Shown piece by piece: positions 61,296 to 64,000 of a stretch of 64,000 bases of DNA (its first letter is position 1; each line of letters starts with the position of its first letter). A program made the translations under genes and the position numbers. Where the stretch lies: contig NC_013739.1 in NCBI RefSeq assembly GCF_000025265.1, forward strand, positions 6,124,001 through 6,188,000, written 5' to 3'. Below the pieces are notes generated by a model that made no database searches, was not told where the DNA came from, and worked only from the letters and a program-made list of their open reading frames with translations. The stretch is from Conexibacter woesei DSM 14684 (GTDB lineage Bacteria > Actinomycetota > Thermoleophilia > Solirubrobacterales > Solirubrobacteraceae).

Positions 61296-64000
61296 GTGAG
61301 CTCGAATGAGGCCCGCGGGGGGGTCGACGAGGGCCCACCCACCCCACCCACACCCGCGCCACGGCGGCGCGCGGGCGTCCACGCGCTCGACGACGACCCG
61401 CTGGAGCGCGATGCCGAGATCGAGGCGGTGCGCGAAGCGATCGACGCCGCCTGCGCGAACGACGGCCGCATCCTCTTCCTCGAAGGCGCCGCCGGGCTCG
61501 GAAAGACGCACCTGATGACGCTCGCCACGCGCGCGGCGCAGCAGCAGGGGATGGTGGTGCTGCGGGCGCGCGGAGGCGAGCTGGAGCGGCAGTACCCGTT
61601 CGGCGTCGCGCTGCAGCTGTACGAGCCGTACCTGTCATCGGTCTCGCCGCGCGAGCGGCGGCGGGTGCTGGCCGGCGCCGCCGCCCACGCCGAGCCCGCG
61701 CTGTCAGGCCGCGTGCGGATGCAGGAGGCCTCCGGCCCGCCCGAGTTCCCGCTGCTGCACGGGCTCCACTGGATCGCGGCGAACATCGCCGAGCACCGCC
61801 CGCTGCTGATCGCCGTCGACGACGCGCACACCGCCGACGACGCCTCGATGCGCGCGCTGCTCTACACCGCGCAGCGCAGCGAGGACCTGCCGCTGCTGAT
61901 CGTCGTGACCGCGCGCCCGCGTCCGACCGACGACGACAGCGGCGACGCGCTGGCGGCGCTGGCGACGCATCCGCTCGTGCGGCGGCTGCAACTGGTCCCG
62001 CTCAGCCGAGCGGCGATCGCCACGATCGTGCGCGCCGCGCTGCCCGCCGCCGACGACGCCTTCTGCGACGCCTGCTGGCGCGTGACCGGCGGCAACCCCT
62101 TCTTCGCGCGCGAGCTGCTGGCGGAGCTGTCCAGCTCGGCGATCGAGCCGACCGCCGCCAACGCCGAGGCGGTCGCCGGCCTCGGGCCGACGACGATCGC
62201 GCGGGCGACCGCCGGCCGGCTCGAGCGGCTGGCGCCGGGAGCGGCGCCGCTCGCGCGCGCCGTCGCCGTGCTCGGCGACGCCGCGCCGCTGACGCAGGCG
62301 GCCGCGCTCGCCGGCATCAGCCCTCCGCAGGCGCGCGCCGCCGCGGATCAGCTCGCCGCCGCCGACGTGCTGCGGCCCGCCGGCGACCTCGGCTTCGTGC
62401 ACCCGATCGTCCGCCAGGCGGTCTATCTCGGGATCCCCGGCGCCGAGCGCGCGCAGCTGCACCTCGACGCCGCGCAGCTGCTGCGCCGCGACGGCGAGAA
62501 CGGCGTCGACCGCGCCGCCGCGCACCTGCTGCACACGCTGCCGACCGGGGAGGCGTGGATCGTCGACTGCCTCCACGCTGCCGGCCGCCGCGCGCTCGCC
62601 GGCGGCTCCCCCGCGACCGCCGCGCGGCTGCTGCTGCGCGCGCTCGACGAGGCGCCGCCGAGCGGCGTGCGCGCCGAGCTGCTGATCGACCTCGGCCGCG
62701 CCGACGCGCTCGCCGGGCGTCCGACCGGACCCGACCGGCTGCGCGAGGCGGTCGCGCTGCTGGAGCAGCCGGAGGCGCGCGCCCGCGCGCTCGGGCAGCT
62801 CGGCCAGGCGCTCTACGCGGCCGGCGACAACGACGGCGCCGCGGCCGCCTTCGACGAGGGCCTGCGCGTGCTCGACGGCGCCGACCCTGTGCTGGAGGAG
62901 GAGCTGACCGCGGGCTACCTGAGCGCCGCCCGGCTCGACTTCCGCAGACGCGAGGCGGCGCTGACGCGCTTCAAGGACCTGCTGTCCGGGTCGAGCGAGG
63001 CGACCACGCCGGCGCAGCGCGAGCTGCTCGCGCAACGCGCGACCGAGCACGCGATGCTCGGCACCTCGACCGCCGAGGAGGTGCGGACGCTGACCCACCG
63101 CGCGCTCGGCGGCGAGCAGATGCTGCGGGAGGTGACCGCAGACGGCACCGCCTACGTCGCCGCCGTCGCCGCGCTCTTCTTCGCCGGCTGGCTCGACGAC
63201 GTCGAGCTGACCGCCACGGCGGGGCTCGACGACGCGCGCACGCGCGGCTCGGTCGTCGGCTTCGCCGCGATGTCGACGTTGCGCGGGGCGGCTCGCTACC
63301 AGCGCGGCGACCTCGTCGGCGCGCTCGGCGACCTCGAGGGCGGACGCGAGCTGCTGCCGGTGATGATGGTCGTGCGACCGTTCGCGCTCGGCTACACGGC
63401 GCTCGCCCACCTCGACCGCGGCGAGCCCGACGCGGCTGCGCGGCTGCTCGCCCACCCGCCCGAGGACGACCTTCCCGAGCAGTTCACCTACAACTGGATG
63501 CTGTGGGCGCGCGGCCGCCTCGCGCTCGCCGCCGGCGACCCGGCCGCGGCGCTGGAGGACCTGCTCGAATGCGGCCGGCGACAGGCCGCGATCCCGGCGC
63601 CGAACCCGGCGATCGTGCCGTGGCGCTCGGAAGCAGCGATCGCGGCGCTCAAGCTCAACCGCGCCGAGCAGGCGCACGAGCTCGCGCACGAGGAGCTGCG
63701 GCGCGCCCGCGCGTTCGGCTCCGCGCGGGCGCTCGGCACGGCGCTGCGCGCGGCCGGCCTGGTCGCCGGCGGCACGCCGGGGATCGCGCTGCTGGAGGAG
63801 TCGGTCGACGTGCTCGAGCAGTCGCCGGCCGCGCTGGAGTCGGCGCGCTCGCTCGTCGACCTCGGCGCCGCGCGCCGCCGCGCCCGCCAGCAGACGGCCG
63901 CGCGCGAGACGCTGCGGCTCGGGCTCGACGCGGCGTACCGCTGCGGCGCGGCGGGTCTCGCCGCGCAGGCGCGCGCGGAGCTGGTCGCGGCCGGCGCACG
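61296..64000 (+). CDS. Large AAA-ATPase LuxR-type (LAL) regulator, right end missing
   Basis: The frame is open from GTG 61296 to the window edge (901 codons), so the C-terminus is cut off. An AAA/NACHT-like ATPase domain has Walker A GAAGLGKT (64-71) and Walker B LLIAVDD (Asp175/176), followed by a TPR-like all-alpha region. This is the layout of LAL regulators (MalT/AcoK-like or the CyaA-type ATPase group), whose LuxR helix-turn-helix would lie beyond 64000. The trigger is unknown. Confidence 0.85.
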   Translation, partial: MSSNEARGGVDEGPPTPPTPAPRRRAGVHALDDDPLERDAEIEAVREAIDAACANDGRILFLEGAAGLGKTHLMTLATRAAQQQGMVVLRARGGELERQYPFGVALQLYEPYLSSVSPRERRRVLAGAAAHAEPALSGRVRMQEASGPPEFPLLHGLHWIAANIAEHRPLLIAVDDAHTADDASMRALLYTAQRSEDLPLLIVVTARPRPTDDDSGDALAALATHPLVRRLQLVPLSRAAIATIVRAALPAADDAFCDACWRVTGGNPFFARELLAELSSSAIEPTAANAEAVAGLGPTTIARATAGRLERLAPGAAPLARAVAVLGDAAPLTQAAALAGISPPQARAAADQLAAADVLRPAGDLGFVHPIVRQAVYLGIPGAERAQLHLDAAQLLRRDGENGVDRAAAHLLHTLPTGEAWIVDCLHAAGRRALAGGSPATAARLLLRALDEAPPSGVRAELLIDLGRADALAGRPTGPDRLREAVALLEQPEARARALGQLGQALYAAGDNDGAAAAFDEGLRVLDGADPVLEEELTAGYLSAARLDFRRREAALTRFKDLLSGSSEATTPAQRELLAQRATEHAMLGTSTAEEVRTLTHRALGGEQMLREVTADGTAYVAAVAALFFAGWLDDVELTATAGLDDARTRGSVVGFAAMSTLRGAARYQRGDLVGALGDLEGGRELLPVMMVVRPFALGYTALAHLDRGEPDAAARLLAHPPEDDLPEQFTYNWMLWARGRLALAAGDPAAALEDLLECGRRQAAIPAPNPAIVPWRSEAAIAALKLNRAEQAHELAHEELRRARAFGSARALGTALRAAGLVAGGTPGIALLEESVDVLEQSPAALESARSLVDLGAARRRARQQTAARETLRLGLDAAYRCGAAGLAAQARAELVAAGA

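Noticed and set aside
61704-63689. A 661-codon minus-strand open frame at the right end
   Set aside because: It is opposite the ATPase regulator, whose Walker motifs are clear; its Arg/Gly/Ala-rich sequence is typical shadow coding.

Overview
The window is very GC-rich (judged by eye, low 70s percent), gene-dense, and almost every CDS uses G/C-ending codons. GTG starts and ATGA/GTGA stop-start overlaps are common. The gene families point to a high-GC actinobacterium: DUF403 plus transglutaminase, PadR, AlkB-rubredoxin-TetR, VKOR plus DsbA, YcnI/CopC/CopD/CtaG and a LuxR-type large ATPase regulator. A Solirubrobacterales/Conexibacter-like member of Thermoleophilia is my best guess, but this is inference from style and not a database match. 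No tRNA, rRNA, insertion sequence, prophage or CRISPR array was seen; this looks like ordinary chromosome.

Layout. 1-1.35 kb: end of an alpha-E (DUF403) gene and a transglutaminase. 1.35-5.2 kb: a DUF6328 membrane protein, then a LiaFSR-like envelope-stress unit (PspC/LiaF-type protein, PspC histidine kinase, NarL-type regulator). 5.2-14.7 kb: a leftward iron block of DedA, a large FTR1 permease and its lipoprotein partner, then two large secreted proteins (a His-rich one and an FG-GAP/ASPM-repeat one). Both transcription units of this block carry closely similar DtxR/IdeR-like operator sequences. 14.8-23 kb: an OmpR-type regulator, an MFS pump with PadR repressor and a perfect PadR box, an NmrA-like reductase with an AraC regulator, the alkane hydroxylase operon alkB-rubredoxin-tetR, and an orphan histidine kinase. 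23-26.1 kb: a LolA-like secreted protein with an ABC exporter, coupled to the kinase. 26.1-29.6 kb: VapBC-type toxin-antitoxin, a membrane protein, cysC and a PHP phosphoesterase.

29.6-36.8 kb: a leftward run holding an MFS transporter, two Tat-exported sulfatase-fold proteins that lack the usual formylglycine residue, and two tandem paralogous secreted proteins. 36.8-43.4 kb: YibE/F, a four-gene TroA-type metal ABC importer whose permease carries a winged-helix tail, and another MFS pump. 43.5-48.4 kb: small genes, thioredoxin, LysR, tandem crcB, rpsD with a leader hairpin, an S4-domain protein and a winged-helix protein.

48.4-57.9 kb: two leftward units for copper handling and oxidative folding: Sco, a polytopic membrane protein, VKOR and DsbA; then YcnI-CopC fusion, a small coupled ORF, YcnI, CtaG, CopC-CopD, a His/Met-motif protein and another membrane protein. 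They would plausibly serve copper delivery to cytochrome oxidase and disulfide formation outside the membrane. 57.9-64 kb: an NlpC/P60 lipoprotein, a PHA-synthase-like enzyme with an alpha/beta hydrolase, the only long gene-free stretch (60838-61295, with a 28-bp perfect palindrome), and a large ATPase regulator that runs off the right edge.
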